NCBI GenBank assembly: GCA_946188155.1
Contig: CAMHUC010000012.1
Span: 1 to 64,000 of the forward strand
Reading direction: 5' to 3'
Source of the DNA: an uncultured bacterium
Lineage (GTDB): Bacteria; Bacteroidota; Bacteroidia; Bacteroidales; Bacteroidaceae
Length of the DNA stretch: 64,000 nucleotides
In this document: positions 25,220-34,590 of the stretch, piece after piece
How positions within the stretch are numbered: position 1 is the first letter of the stretch
Layout: every line of letters begins with the position of its first letter
Position numbers and translations under genes: made by a program
The notes under the pieces: generated by a model
The model's input: only the letters and a program-made list of their open reading frames with translations
Told to the model about the DNA's origin: nothing
Databases searched by the model: none

Positions 25220-26475
25220 GAAAGGCAGCTGTCAACATCGCAAGGCTCGTGCTGGCACTGGTGTTCATCCTCTCCGGCTTCGTGAAGGCCGTAGACCCGC
25301 TGGGCACGCAGTACAAGATAGGCGATTACCTGGAGGCGATGCACTTGGGGCAGATGGTGCCCGACTGGCTGACGCTCTCGGCATCAGTACTGCAGTCGGC
25401 AGTGGAGTTCGTGCTGGGCATCTGCCTGCTGTTTGCCATCAGGCGGCGGCTGGTGACACGCCTGACGCTGGCCCTCATGGTGGTGATGACACTGCTCACC
25501 CTCTGGCTGGCACTGGCCAACCCCATCAGCGACTGCGGCTGCTTCGGCGACGCCCTGGTGCTGACCAACTGGCAGACGTTCTGGAAGAACGTGGTGCTCA
25601 CGGCTGCTGCTGTCGTAGTGACGCTGTGGCCCCTGGATATGATGCGCATCATCAGCAGGACGAACCAGTGGATAGTGTTCAACTATGCCGTGCTGTTCAT
25701 CCTGTTCATATCCGGCTACTGCCTCTACGACCTGCCGATGTTCGACTTCCGGCCCTACCATGTGGGAGCCAACATCCAGCAGGGGATGACTATCCCCGAA
25801 GGGGCGCAGCTGCCACAGTTTGAAACAACCTTCATCATGGAGAAGGATGGGCACAGGCAGGAATTCACGGCAGACAACTACCCCGACTCCACCTGGACGT
25901 TCATCGACTCCAAGACGGTGCAGACGGCAGAGGGCTACGTGCCTCCGATACACGACTTCTCGATACTGACGGCAGAGGGCGACGACATCACCGACGAGGT
26001 GCTCAGCCGAGAGGGATATACCTTCGTGCTCGTGTCGCCCCATCTGGAGCAGGCCGACGACTCGCGCTTCGACCGCATCAACCAGCTGTGGGAGTACAGT
26101 CAGGACCAGGGCTACGACTTCTGCTGCCTGACGGCCAGCACCGGGCGGGCCATCAGTCGCTGGCAGGACACCACGGGTGCCGAATACCCCTTCTACCAGG
26201 CCGACGAGACGACGCTGAAGACCATCATACGCAGCAACCCCGGACTGCTGCTGCTGCGGCAGGGCACCGTCATCCGCAAATGGAGCCACAACGCACTGCC
26301 CGACGAGGCACAGCTGAGCGGCAGGCTGGAGGACAGCGAGCTGGGCCAGATGCCTCAGGACAGCGTGCCCGGCAAGATTGCCTGGCTGCTGGCTTGGTTC
26401 GTGATGCCGCTCATGGCACTCACCATCGCCGACAGGCTGTGGGCGTGGACAAAGAAATTGAGAGTTAAGAATTAA
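25216..26475 (+). CDS. BT_3928-type membrane protein with DoxX-like and thioredoxin-like parts
   Basis: A 419-residue protein starting at GTG, translationally coupled to the DUF1599 gene. The first 165 residues form four membrane helices of the DoxX/MauE type (LVLALVFILSGFVKAVDPLG) with a DCGCFGD motif in the loop near residue 110, followed by a fifth helix. The remaining 240 residues resemble a periplasmic thioredoxin-like domain that has no CxxC motif, then a last membrane helix near residue 395. MauE/DoxX relatives act in redox or disulfide handling, so a role in envelope redox balance is plausible but unproven. Confidence 0.8.
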   Translation: MRKAAVNIARLVLALVFILSGFVKAVDPLGTQYKIGDYLEAMHLGQMVPDWLTLSASVLQSAVEFVLGICLLFAIRRRLVTRLTLALMVVMTLLTLWLALANPISDCGCFGDALVLTNWQTFWKNVVLTAAAVVVTLWPLDMMRIISRTNQWIVFNYAVLFILFISGYCLYDLPMFDFRPYHVGANIQQGMTIPEGAQLPQFETTFIMEKDGHRQEFTADNYPDSTWTFIDSKTVQTAEGYVPPIHDFSILTAEGDDITDEVLSREGYTFVLVSPHLEQADDSRFDRINQLWEYSQDQGYDFCCLTASTGRAISRWQDTTGAEYPFYQADETTLKTIIRSNPGLLLLRQGTVIRKWSHNALPDEAQLSGRLEDSELGQMPQDSVPGKIAWLLAWFVMPLMALTIADRLWAWTKKLRVKN

Positions 26476-26517
26476 GAGTTAGGAATTAAGATATTCATTT
26501 TTAAATTATAAAAGATT

Positions 26518-27279
26518 ATGAGAAAGAAAATTGTAGCAGGTAACTGGAAGATGAACATGAATCTCCAGGACGGTATCGCTCTGGCAAAGGAGCTCAACGA
26601 GACACTTAAGGCCGACAAGCCTAACTGTGGTGTGGTGATCTGCACACCGTTTATCCATCTGGCCAGCATCGCCCAGTTCCTCGACCAGGACATTATCGGC
26701 CTGGGCGCCGAGAACTGCGCCGACAAGGAGAAGGGTGCCTTCACCGGTGAGGTGTCGGCAGAGATGGTCAAGTCGACTGGCGCACAGTACGTCATCCTGG
26801 GCCACTCCGAGCGCCGCGAGTACTATAAGGAGACACCCGAGATCCTGAAGGAGAAGGTGCTGCTGGCTCAGAAGAACGACCTGAAGGTAATCTTCTGCAT
26901 CGGCGAGAGCCTGGAGGAGCGCGAGGCCGGCAAGCAGAACGAGGTGGTGAAGGCTGAGCTGGAGGGCTCTGTGTTCAACCTCGCCGAGGAGGACTTCCGC
27001 AAGATCGTCATCGCCTACGAGCCCATCTGGGCCATCGGCACCGGCAAGACCGCCACGGCCGAGCAGGCTGAGGAGATTCATGCCTACATCCGCTCGATCA
27101 TCGCCGAGAAGTACGGACAGGCAGTGGCCGACGACACCACTATCCTTTATGGTGGAAGCTGCAAGGCATCGAACGCTCCCGAGCTGTTCGCCAAGCCCGA
27201 CATCGACGGCGGACTCATCGGCGGTGCTTCGCTGAAGGCTGCCGACTTCAAGGGTATCATCGACGCTTGGAAAAAGTAA
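26518..27279 (+). CDS. tpiA: Triosephosphate isomerase
   Basis: A 253-residue glycolytic TIM-barrel enzyme interconverting DHAP and glyceraldehyde 3-phosphate. Visible are [12 protein letters not shown], the [11 protein letters not shown] electrophile His, the catalytic Glu in [14 protein letters not shown] and the phosphate-binding [11 protein letters not shown]. Full length, with highly biased codon use. The start at 26518 is followed by the conserved Lys. It lies 42 bases after the BT_3928-type gene and four before a SPOR gene. Confidence 0.97.
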   Translation: MRKKIVAGNWKMNMNLQDGIALAKELNETLKADKPNCGVVICTPFIHLASIAQFLDQDIIGLGAENCADKEKGAFTGEVSAEMVKSTGAQYVILGHSERREYYKETPEILKEKVLLAQKNDLKVIFCIGESLEEREAGKQNEVVKAELEGSVFNLAEEDFRKIVIAYEPIWAIGTGKTATAEQAEEIHAYIRSIIAEKYGQAVADDTTILYGGSCKASNAPELFAKPDIDGGLIGGASLKAADFKGIIDAWKK

Positions 27280-27283
27280 GGCC

Positions 27284-27925
27284 GTGAGACGACTACTCAT
27301 CATCGCGACGCTGTGGGCCGGCTGCTGGATGGCAGCTGGCGCACAGACGTCGTTTACCCAACGGCTGCAGCAGAGCAAACCTGGCGAGGGACGGGTGACG
27401 GTGACGCAGGACAAGGCCATCACGAGCCTGGTGGACGCAGCCCCGTCGGCCACCCCGGCCCAGAAGCCCGCCGCCACCCCGGCTCAGAAGCCGGCATCAC
27501 GGACTGACGCCGACAAGCCGGACAGCAGGCAGCAGCCGGCAGAGGAGAGGCGCCCCGTGGTGGCCGACAACCAGCCGGCAGCTCCCGACACCACGTATGT
27601 CGACACGCGCAAGAAGGTGATGAGGGGCTACAAGGTCAATGGCTATCGCGTGCAGGTGTTTGCCGGAGGCAACTCCCGCGATGCGCGCCAGAAGGCCGAG
27701 AGAGTGGGGCGGGAGATTAACACGCTCTTCCCGGGAGAGCCTGTCTACGTTCACTTCTACTCGCCGCGCTGGATTTGCCGCATGGGTAACTACCGCACTT
27801 ACGAGGAGGCCCACCAGACGCTCAACGCCGTGAAGAAACTGGGCTACAAGTCGGCCATCATCGTCAAGGGCAAGATCACCGTGCCCTACCAGCCTGCCGA
27901 TGACACAAGTTCTCAAAATCCATAA
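27284..27925 (+). CDS. Secreted SPOR domain protein
   Basis: A 213-residue protein starting at GTG with a signal peptide ([20 protein letters not shown]). A low-complexity linker with repeated [14 protein letters not shown] units spans about residues 50-110, and a SPOR domain for binding denuded septal peptidoglycan covers about 120-195 ([33 protein letters not shown]). SPOR proteins usually act in cell division. It follows tpiA by four bases. Its end overlaps the longest possible folE frame, but the preferred folE start lies beyond it. Confidence 0.87.
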   Translation: MRRLLIIATLWAGCWMAAGAQTSFTQRLQQSKPGEGRVTVTQDKAITSLVDAAPSATPAQKPAATPAQKPASRTDADKPDSRQQPAEERRPVVADNQPAAPDTTYVDTRKKVMRGYKVNGYRVQVFAGGNSRDARQKAERVGREINTLFPGEPVYVHFYSPRWICRMGNYRTYEEAHQTLNAVKKLGYKSAIIVKGKITVPYQPADDTSSQNP

Positions 27926-27938
27926 ACCAGCCAGACAG

Positions 27939-28526
27939 ATGAATCCGGAAACAGAATACAGAGACGGTCTTGACGAGCTGACCCAGCACTACCGCAGCAT
28001 CATCGGGCTGCTGGGCGAAGACCCCCAGCGGGAGGGGCTGCTGAAGACACCCATGCGCGTGGCCAAGGCCATGCAGGTGCTCACCCGTGGCTATCAGATG
28101 GATGCCCACAAGGTGCTCACCGACGCACTCTTCCGCGAGGACTACTCGCAGATGGTCATCGTCAAGGACATCGACTTCTTCTCGCTCTGCGAGCACCACA
28201 TGCTGCCCTTCTACGGCAAGGTTCACGTGGCCTATATCCCCAACGGATACATCACGGGCCTGTCGAAGATTGCCCGCGTGGTCGACATCTACAGCCACCG
28301 CCTGCAGGTGCAGGAGCGCATGACGCTGCAAATCAAGGAGTGCATCCAGCAGACACTCAAGCCCCTCGGCGTGATGGTCGTAGTGGAGGCACGCCACATG
28401 TGCATGCAGATGCGAGGCGTGGAGAAGCAGAACAGCATCACCACTACCAGCGACTTCTGCGGGGCCTTCAATCAGGCCAAGACGCGGCAGGAATTCATGA
28501 ACTTAATTCACAACAACAAAATTTAG
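27939..28526 (+). CDS. folE: GTP cyclohydrolase I
   Basis: A 195-residue enzyme that opens GTP to dihydroneopterin triphosphate, the first folate step. The zinc ligands lie in [10 protein letters not shown] and [27 protein letters not shown] and [11 protein letters not shown] are family marks. Start at 27939 ([10 protein letters not shown]) gives normal length and avoids overlap with the SPOR gene; an ATG at 27900 is also in frame. It is the last clearly enzymatic gene of the tpiA-led run. Confidence 0.95.
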   Translation: MNPETEYRDGLDELTQHYRSIIGLLGEDPQREGLLKTPMRVAKAMQVLTRGYQMDAHKVLTDALFREDYSQMVIVKDIDFFSLCEHHMLPFYGKVHVAYIPNGYITGLSKIARVVDIYSHRLQVQERMTLQIKECIQQTLKPLGVMVVVEARHMCMQMRGVEKQNSITTTSDFCGAFNQAKTRQEFMNLIHNNKI

Positions 28527-28536
28527 ATTTATCACT

Positions 28537-29112
28537 ATGGATCAGTCAAGCAAAGGTAACTTCCATAAGCAAGAGACGGCAGCAGAGGCCTTCTACCACA
28601 GCTGTCTGGGAAAACTGATTATCCTGGCAGGAGTGCTGGGCGTCATATTTGTCATCGGCGTGATGACAAAGCCCTCACACGACGAGATGGAGCAGGAGAT
28701 GGTGGACAACATCCTGCAGTGCATCGCCGCCAACGACAGCATCAGGGGCGACGGTATCGACGACCAGGTGAACAACTTCGCCTACATCTTCAGCAAGGTC
28801 GACACGGCCGAGGTGAACAAGGACCTGCGCGTGTCGCTCAACAAGAACAACCGCATGGAGATCTACAACCACTCCTGGTTCCGCACAGCCTATATCCACA
28901 ACAATATCCATCCCGGCGGCGTGCGCGTAGGCTGGGGACTGTTCGGCATCGTCTATCCTACGGTCACCTACGAAGACCTGCTGCTCAACGTCGGCCCGAT
29001 GCAGAAGAAATACAAGGACGGGGTCATACGCAGTACCGTCATCGATACCCACGACCTGGGTACCAATCCCAACGTGAAGCCCTTCCACTATCAGGGCGAC
29101 CCCGACCAGTAG
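28537..29112 (+). CDS. Single-pass membrane protein of unknown function
   Basis: A 191-residue protein with one membrane helix (LIILAGVLGVIFVIGVM, about residues 26-42) after a short cytoplasmic N-terminus, so most of it faces the periplasm. The outer part is hydrophilic and contains an NILQCIAANDS segment and a Gly-rich stretch (HPGGVRVGWGLFGIVYPTVTYE). I recognise no family. It follows folE by ten bases and is probably cotranscribed with it. Confidence 0.7.
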   Translation: MDQSSKGNFHKQETAAEAFYHSCLGKLIILAGVLGVIFVIGVMTKPSHDEMEQEMVDNILQCIAANDSIRGDGIDDQVNNFAYIFSKVDTAEVNKDLRVSLNKNNRMEIYNHSWFRTAYIHNNIHPGGVRVGWGLFGIVYPTVTYEDLLLNVGPMQKKYKDGVIRSTVIDTHDLGTNPNVKPFHYQGDPDQ

Positions 29113-29196
29113 GGCCGGGGCTTATTCGCTGCTATGCCGCCCTGATGGGATCTTGGCACTCGAAATCATACTAAAACAAATAACTATCATTCATCT

Positions 29197-30576
29197 ATGG
29201 AACAAGTATTTAGCTACATTATCAGTCTGGGAGCGTCGGTGATGATGCCCATACTGTTTACTATCATCGGCTTGTGCATCGGCATGAAGTTCGGAAAGTC
29301 GCTCAAGTCCGGTCTCTACGTCGGCGTGGGATTCGTGGGACTGGGCATCGTGACCGCCCTGCTGACCAACAACTTCGGCAGCCCCCTGTCGGAGATCTCC
29401 AGGCTTTACAACCTGCAGCTCGGCGTGTTCGACATGGGCTGGCCCGCCGCCGCTGCCGTGGCCTACAACACGGCCGTCGGCGCACTGATCATCCCCATCT
29501 GCCTGGGTGTCAATTTCCTGTTGCTTATTACTAAATGTACGCGTACCGTTAATATAGACCTCTGGAACTACTGGCACTTCGCCTTCATCGGAGCCGTGGC
29601 CTACTTCGTGATGGACCAGTCGCTGGCCTGGGGCTACTTCGCCGCCATCGTCTGCTATATCGTCACGCTCGTGATGGCCGACCTGACAGCCGACAAGTTC
29701 CAGGAGTACTACCCCGAGTGGCAGGGCATCTCTATCCCGCAGCCTTTCTGCCAGAGCTTCGTGCCCTTCGCCCTGCTCATCGGCAAGGCGCTCGACATGA
29801 TTCCCGGATTCGAGAAGCTCAACATCGACGCCGAGGGCCTGAAGAAGAAATTCGGTATCCTGGGCGAGCCGCTGGTGCTGGGTGTCATCGTGGGAGCACT
29901 GATTGGTGCGCTGGCCCAGCTCGACATCAAGAAGATACTCTTCCTGGGGGTGACGATGGGAGCCGTGATGGAGCTCATCCCCCGTATCACCTCTTTATTT
30001 ATAGAGGGCCTGAAGCCTGTGGCCGAGAAGACACAGGAGGTGGTGAAGCGCAAGTTCAACGGCAAGAAGGTATACATCGGCATGTCGCCAGCAGTGGTTA
30101 TCGGCCATCCCACGACGCTCGTCGTCTCGCTGCTGCTCATCCCCGTGGCACTGGGGCTGGCCGTGGTGCTGCCAGGCAACCAGTTCCTGCCCCTGGCATC
30201 GCTCGCCGGCATGTTCTACCTGTTCCCCATGGTGCTGCCCTTCACGAAGGGTAACGTGGTGAAGACGTTCATCATCGGACTGGTGGCCCTGGCCTTCGGC
30301 CTTTACTTTGTGACCGACATGGCTCCAGCCTTCACGCAGGCTGCCGCCACGGTGTTTGCTCAGACGGGCGACCCAGCCTCCAAGATTCCCGAGGGCTTTG
30401 AAGCCGGTGCACTCGACTTCGCCAGCTCGCTTTTCGGCTGGATCATCTTCAAGTGCGTCAACAACCTGCAGTGGGTGGGCATGGGCGTGCTGACTGTCAT
30501 CACTCTCGGCATGGTCTTCTGGAATCGCCAGCGCATCGCCACCGAAGAGAATCGGAATAACGCGATTCCGACATAA
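29197..30576 (+). CDS. Orphan PTS EIIC-type transporter, galactitol family
   Basis: A 459-residue polytopic membrane protein of the EIIC-GAT family with about ten hydrophobic helices. Typical segments are GASVMMPILFTIIGLCIGMKFG-like helices, the NNFGSPLSEISRLYNLQ loop and FDMGWPAAAAVAYNTAVGA. No EIIA, EIIB, HPr or EI gene is in the window and Bacteroidetes generally lack sugar PTS, so it probably acts as a secondary carrier or permease. Its place before kduI and an ExuT-type carrier suggests unsaturated or oxidised uronates as substrate. Its final codons lie inside the octamer repeat that begins at 30568. Confidence 0.83.
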   Translation: MEQVFSYIISLGASVMMPILFTIIGLCIGMKFGKSLKSGLYVGVGFVGLGIVTALLTNNFGSPLSEISRLYNLQLGVFDMGWPAAAAVAYNTAVGALIIPICLGVNFLLLITKCTRTVNIDLWNYWHFAFIGAVAYFVMDQSLAWGYFAAIVCYIVTLVMADLTADKFQEYYPEWQGISIPQPFCQSFVPFALLIGKALDMIPGFEKLNIDAEGLKKKFGILGEPLVLGVIVGALIGALAQLDIKKILFLGVTMGAVMELIPRITSLFIEGLKPVAEKTQEVVKRKFNGKKVYIGMSPAVVIGHPTTLVVSLLLIPVALGLAVVLPGNQFLPLASLAGMFYLFPMVLPFTKGNVVKTFIIGLVALAFGLYFVTDMAPAFTQAAATVFAQTGDPASKIPEGFEAGALDFASSLFGWIIFKCVNNLQWVGMGVLTVITLGMVFWNRQRIATEENRNNAIPT

Positions 30577-30718
30577 CGACATAACGTCATAACGACATAA
30601 CGACATAACGACATAACGACATAACGACATAACGTCATAACGTCATAACGAAATAACGACATAACGTCATAACGACATAACGTCATAACGACATAACGAC
30701 ATAACGAAATAACGAGAA
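30568..30718. repeat. Tandem octamer repeat, CGACATAA variants
   Basis: About 18 head-to-tail octamers, CGACATAA with variants CGTCATAA and CGAAATAA. The array begins inside the last codons of the EIIC gene and ends just before the four-helix-bundle gene. Confidence 0.92.
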
Positions 30719-30724
30719 TACATC

Positions 30725-31465
30725 ATGCAGATCAGGAAATTTGGATACTATTGGCTTGACACATGGGTGATGGCTAATGTGATTCAGCTTGCGACGCAGA
30801 ATTTCTGCAGCCGTTTCCTGAATCGCTCCAATGACCCCTGCGGAAGGCAATATGACCAAATGACTCAGGCTGCACGCTCCGCACCTGCCAACATTGCCGA
30901 GGGTAACTCCCGGCATTCCACGTCGAAGGAAACGGAAATGAAGCTCACCGATGTCGCACGGGCAACACTTGCCGAACTGGCCAACGATTATTTCAACTGG
31001 CTCCTAATCCATGAACAGACACCATGGTCTGTCCAATCGACGGAATATATCAGTGTGGCAGGCATCACTCTCGACAAACCAGAGTATCAGGACGACGTGT
31101 TATGCCAGAGCGGAGTTCATATCCTCAAGCAGAAGCACCACTTCGACAGGTGGCTCCTCTCTGATGACTCCCTGACGGTGGCTAACTGCATGCTCGTGCT
31201 CTGCAATCGACTGATCCTGATGTTAGGCAAGCAGATAGACAGCCAGCTGGCCCTCTTTCGACAGGAAGGTGGGTTCACCGAGGCCTTGACGGCAGAACGC
31301 CTTGCGCATCGTGCAGAGCAGGGCAGGCAAGACCAGGCGCCCTCATGTCCCATCTGCGGCAAGCCGATGGTCAAGCGCATGGCCAAGAAGGGTGTCAATT
31401 CTGGTCGCGAATTCTGGAGCTGCATCGGCTACCCGGGCTGCAATGGGATAAGGAATATCATTTAG
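30725..31465 (+). CDS. Four-helix-bundle protein fused to a topoisomerase-type zinc finger
   Basis: A 246-residue protein. Residues about 10-190 resemble the four-helix-bundle family of 23S rRNA intervening-sequence proteins (AARSAPANIAEGNSRHSTSKE, LANDYFNWLLIHE, but with a longer middle). The last 40 residues form a C4 zinc ribbon of the topoisomerase C-terminal type: CPICGKPMVKRMAKKG, then FWSCIGYPGC. The combination suggests nucleic-acid binding. It is bounded on both sides by the same octamer repeats, so it appears to have been inserted between the EIIC gene and kduI. Starts GTG/ATG: ATG at 30725 is the only plausible one seen. Confidence 0.78.
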   Translation: MQIRKFGYYWLDTWVMANVIQLATQNFCSRFLNRSNDPCGRQYDQMTQAARSAPANIAEGNSRHSTSKETEMKLTDVARATLAELANDYFNWLLIHEQTPWSVQSTEYISVAGITLDKPEYQDDVLCQSGVHILKQKHHFDRWLLSDDSLTVANCMLVLCNRLILMLGKQIDSQLALFRQEGGFTEALTAERLAHRAEQGRQDQAPSCPICGKPMVKRMAKKGVNSGREFWSCIGYPGCNGIRNII

Positions 31466-31471
31466 CATTAT

Positions 31472-31603
31472 ATCGAAATGACGGCATGACGAAATAACGT
31501 CATAACGAAATAACGTCATAACGAAATAACGTCATAACGAAATAACGGCATAACGAAATAACGTCATAACGGCATAACGAAGTAATAACGTAATAACGAA
31601 TAA
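31472..31603. repeat. Tandem octamer repeat, second array
   Basis: About 14 octamers, mainly CGAAATAA, CGTCATAA and CGGCATAA. A short degenerate relic follows at 32612-32650 before the MFS gene. Confidence 0.9.
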
Positions 31604-31616
31604 ATCTAGAAAACAA

Positions 31617-32594
31617 ATGAAGAAAAAAGCAATCCTGACATTCGCCCTCTTGATGGGCGCGCTGGGGATGAACGCCCAGCAGAAAGTGAACTTCCAGACG
31701 GCCTGCCATCCTGAAGACGTGAAGCACTACGACACGAAGCTGCTCCGCGAGCGCTTCGTGATGGAGAAGGTGATGGCCCCCGACTCCATCCTGCTCACTT
31801 ACTCTCACTACGACCGCTTCATCTTCGGAGGTGCCATGCCGGTGAACAACACGCTCACCCTGGAGAACTTCCGCGACCTGGGGCTCGATGTGGATCCCGG
31901 CATCAAGGACAAGTACTTCCTCTATAACCGCGAGCTCGGCGTCGTTAACTGCGGTGCCGGCGAGGGCGTGGTCATCGTCGACGGCAAGGAGTATGCCCTC
32001 TCGCCCAAGGAGGCACTCTACATCGGCCGCGGCCACATCGCCAAGGACAAGGACGTGAACAAGCAGGTGCAGTTCCGCTCGAAGGACCCGAAGAATCCCG
32101 CCAAGTTCTACCTCAACTCTGCCACCGCCCACCAGCACTACAAGACGCAGTGGATCACCCTCGACGGCCGCAAGGGCTCGCTGAAGGCCGCCGTCTGGGG
32201 ACCCGTGGGCTCGCTCGAAGAGTGCAACAACCGCACCGTCTACAAGCTCATCGTCAACGACGTGCTCGAGGAGGGACCCTGCCAGCTGCAGCTCGGACTG
32301 ACGCAGCTCAACCCCGGTGCCGCCTGGAACACGATGCCACCGCACACCCACGGGCGCCGCATCGAGGCCTACTACTATTTCAACCTGCCTGAGGGTCAGA
32401 CCATTGCCCACATCATGGGTGAGCCCCAGGAGAGCCGCGTGGTATGGCTCCACAACGAGCAGGCCATCATGTCGCCCGAATGGTCCATGCACGCTGCCGC
32501 CGGCACCTACTACTACACCTTCATCTGGGGTATGGCCGGTGAGAACCTCTACTATAACGACAAAGACAACATTCCCGTCATCGACATCAAGTAA
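31617..32594 (+). CDS. kduI: 5-dehydro-4-deoxy-D-glucuronate isomerase with a signal peptide
   Basis: A 325-residue KduI, the cupin isomerase that turns 5-keto-4-deoxyuronate into 2,5-diketo-3-deoxygluconate. The body from about residue 22 matches KduI, with [37 protein letters not shown] (His/His/Glu metal ligands) and [11 protein letters not shown]. The first 20 residues ([20 protein letters not shown]) are a clean signal peptide ending before QQ, which cytoplasmic KduI lacks. It lies between an orphan EIIC and an ExuT-like carrier; kdgK is 17 kb away. The ATG at 31617 is the only start giving the signal; the first later Met is at residue 8. Confidence 0.9.
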   Translation: MKKKAILTFALLMGALGMNAQQKVNFQTACHPEDVKHYDTKLLRERFVMEKVMAPDSILLTYSHYDRFIFGGAMPVNNTLTLENFRDLGLDVDPGIKDKYFLYNRELGVVNCGAGEGVVIVDGKEYALSPKEALYIGRGHIAKDKDVNKQVQFRSKDPKNPAKFYLNSATAHQHYKTQWITLDGRKGSLKAAVWGPVGSLEECNNRTVYKLIVNDVLEEGPCQLQLGLTQLNPGAAWNTMPPHTHGRRIEAYYYFNLPEGQTIAHIMGEPQESRVVWLHNEQAIMSPEWSMHAAAGTYYYTFIWGMAGENLYYNDKDNIPVIDIK

Positions 32595-32651
32595 CTCCTG
32601 ATGCCTTTTTAACGATATGACGATATAACGTTTTAACGAAATAATGAAATA

Positions 32652-34106
32652 ATGGCTCCCGTACAAACTACTAAGATGTCCAACTTCCGCTGGGTCATCT
32701 GCGCGTTGCTCTTCCTGGCAACCACCGTCAACTATATGGACCGTCAGGTCTTGTCGCTCACCTGGAAGGACTTCATTGCTCCTGAGTTCCACTGGACCGA
32801 TGCCGACTACGGCACCATCACCGGTCTGTTCTCACTCTTCTACGCCATCGCCAACCTCTTCGCCGGAAAGTTCATCGACTGGATGGGCACCAAGAAGGGC
32901 TATCTGATTGCCATCTTCGTGTGGTCGACAGGTGCAGTGCTCCACGCCGGATGCGGCTGGGCCGCCATGACCATCGAGGGCTACGACAGCATCGAGGCCC
33001 TGCGCATGGTGCAGGCCGGGTCGGACGCCGCCGTGGCCATCGCTACCATCTCCGTATGGCTCTTCCTCAGCTGCCGTCTGATACTCGCCGTCGGTGAGGC
33101 CGGCAACTTCCCCGCTGCCATCAAGGCCACGGCCGAGTACTTCCCCGCCAAGGACCGCGCCTTCTCCACCTCCATCTTCAACAGCGGTGCCTCCGTGGGC
33201 GCACTGGCCGCTCCCGCCACCATCCCCCTGCTGGCCCGTGCCTGGGGCTGGGAGATGGCCTTCATCATCATCGGTGTGCTGGGCTACGTGTGGATGGGCC
33301 TGTGGATGTGGCTCTATGAGAAGCCCCGCCAGAACAAGCGCGTCAACCAGGCCGAGCTGAACTACATCGAGCAGGACATCGACATCGCAGAGGTGCAGGA
33401 CCGCACCGCCGAGAAGGAGGAGAAGGCTATCCCCTTCTTCCAGTGCTTCAGCTACAAGCAGACGTGGGCCTTCCTCGTGGGTAAGTTCATGACCGACGGT
33501 GTGTGGTGGTTCTTCCTCTTCTGGGCTCCCGCCTACTTCAGCGACCAGTATGGCTACACCTCCGACTCCACCATGGGCATCCTGCTCATCTTCACCCTCT
33601 ACTTCATCGTGACGGTGCTCAGTATCGGCGGCGGCTATCTGCCGAAGTATTTCGTCGAGAAGAAAGGCATGAACCCCTATCTGGGCCGCATGCGCGCCAT
33701 GCTCATCTTCGCCTGCTTCCCAGTGCTCGGACTGCTGGCGCAGCCCATGGGCGCCATCAGCGCCTGGTGGCCTGCCATCCTCATCGGTCTGCTCGGCGCA
33801 GGCCATCAGGCATGGAGTGCCAACCTCTTCTCCACCATCGGCGACATGTTCCCCAAGTCTACCATCGGAACGATTGTGGGTCTGGGCACGATGACCGGCG
33901 GTCTCGGCTCTATGGCCATCAACATGGGTTCGGGTCAGTTCTTCACCTGGGCTGCCGCTCAGGGCGAGGCCTTCTCGTTCTTCGGATTCGACGGCAAGCC
34001 CGCTGCCTACATGGTGGTGTTCTGCATTTGCGCCGTGGCCTACCTCATCGGCTGGTGCATCATGAAGGCTCTCGTGCCTAAGTACAAGCCCATCGTGGTA
34101 GAGTAG
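32652..34106 (+). CDS. MFS hexuronate transporter, ExuT type
   Basis: A 484-residue major-facilitator protein with about 12 membrane helices. The N-terminal helix and loop NYMDRQVLSLTWKDFIAPEF resemble ExuT/anion:cation symporters, and helix 4-5 carries VGEAGNFPAAIKATAEYFP, a signature of hexuronate carriers. A cytoplasmic loop (DIAEVQDRTAEKEEKAIPF) separates the two halves. The start may be at 32652 or at 32676 (MSNFRW). It follows kduI by 57 bases and probably imports galacturonate, glucuronate or an unsaturated derivative. Confidence 0.85.
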   Translation: MAPVQTTKMSNFRWVICALLFLATTVNYMDRQVLSLTWKDFIAPEFHWTDADYGTITGLFSLFYAIANLFAGKFIDWMGTKKGYLIAIFVWSTGAVLHAGCGWAAMTIEGYDSIEALRMVQAGSDAAVAIATISVWLFLSCRLILAVGEAGNFPAAIKATAEYFPAKDRAFSTSIFNSGASVGALAAPATIPLLARAWGWEMAFIIIGVLGYVWMGLWMWLYEKPRQNKRVNQAELNYIEQDIDIAEVQDRTAEKEEKAIPFFQCFSYKQTWAFLVGKFMTDGVWWFFLFWAPAYFSDQYGYTSDSTMGILLIFTLYFIVTVLSIGGGYLPKYFVEKKGMNPYLGRMRAMLIFACFPVLGLLAQPMGAISAWWPAILIGLLGAGHQAWSANLFSTIGDMFPKSTIGTIVGLGTMTGGLGSMAINMGSGQFFTWAAAQGEAFSFFGFDGKPAAYMVVFCICAVAYLIGWCIMKALVPKYKPIVVE

Positions 34107-34113
34107 TGATATG

Positions 34114-34180
34114 GCAGGGTGTTTTGCTTGTCAAACGCCGAATCAGAGGCGGACGGCGTTTGACAAGCAGAATGCCCTAC
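34114..34180. repeat. Long hairpin element, copy A (degenerate)
   Basis: The left arm containing GCTTGTCAAACGCCG pairs with CGGCGTTTGACAAGC on the right; the outer 12 bases carry about four mismatches, most of them G-T compatible. It begins eight bases after the MFS stop, so it may also terminate that transcript. Relatives: 34591-34681 and 52973-53055. Confidence 0.85.
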
Positions 34181-34207
34181 AAAAGTCGGTGATAATTGGG
34201 TATACGA

Positions 34208-34507
34208 TATTGGACAGCCTATTTCCGACGGTTCCACCGCCTGGACCAGCCGTGGTGTTTGAGCATTCAGACAGTCCAGCCGCTGGACAGATCATAGTTG
34301 ACGACCCGCGATGCTGATGCAGCGCAGTCTGAAAAAAGTTTTCGCGGTTTTTCTTGCCACTGTTGCCACTAAGGCGCATTACTCGCTGACTATCAGTGGG
34401 TTACGCAGTGGCAACAACACCGTTTCTCTTGCCACTCTTGCCACTACCGTTGCAACGGCTAAGTGCCTGTAAACCAGCAAGTTTGGCAAAGTGGCAAGAG
34501 TGGCATC
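34208..34507. repeat. Non-coding block homologous to 13138-13427
   Basis: The left part carries TGGACAGCC and CAGTCCAGCC words; the right part (34352-34507) has GCCACT-type words at both ends, CTGACTATCAG and a TTACGC/GCGTAA step matching the 13.3-kb block in reverse orientation. No gene is seen. Confidence 0.6.
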
Positions 34508-34590
34508 GGAAAAATTCCTACTGTGCGGTCACGCATTATAAATATTTAGGAAAGAAATTAGAATAACTCATCTTTCGGGAGTTCCTTCCC

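Noticed and set aside
30360..30916. Repetitive frames (Met-Ser-Leu-Cys-Arg-Tyr runs) across the octamer array
   Set aside because: These are translations of the CGACATAA repeat and not genes.
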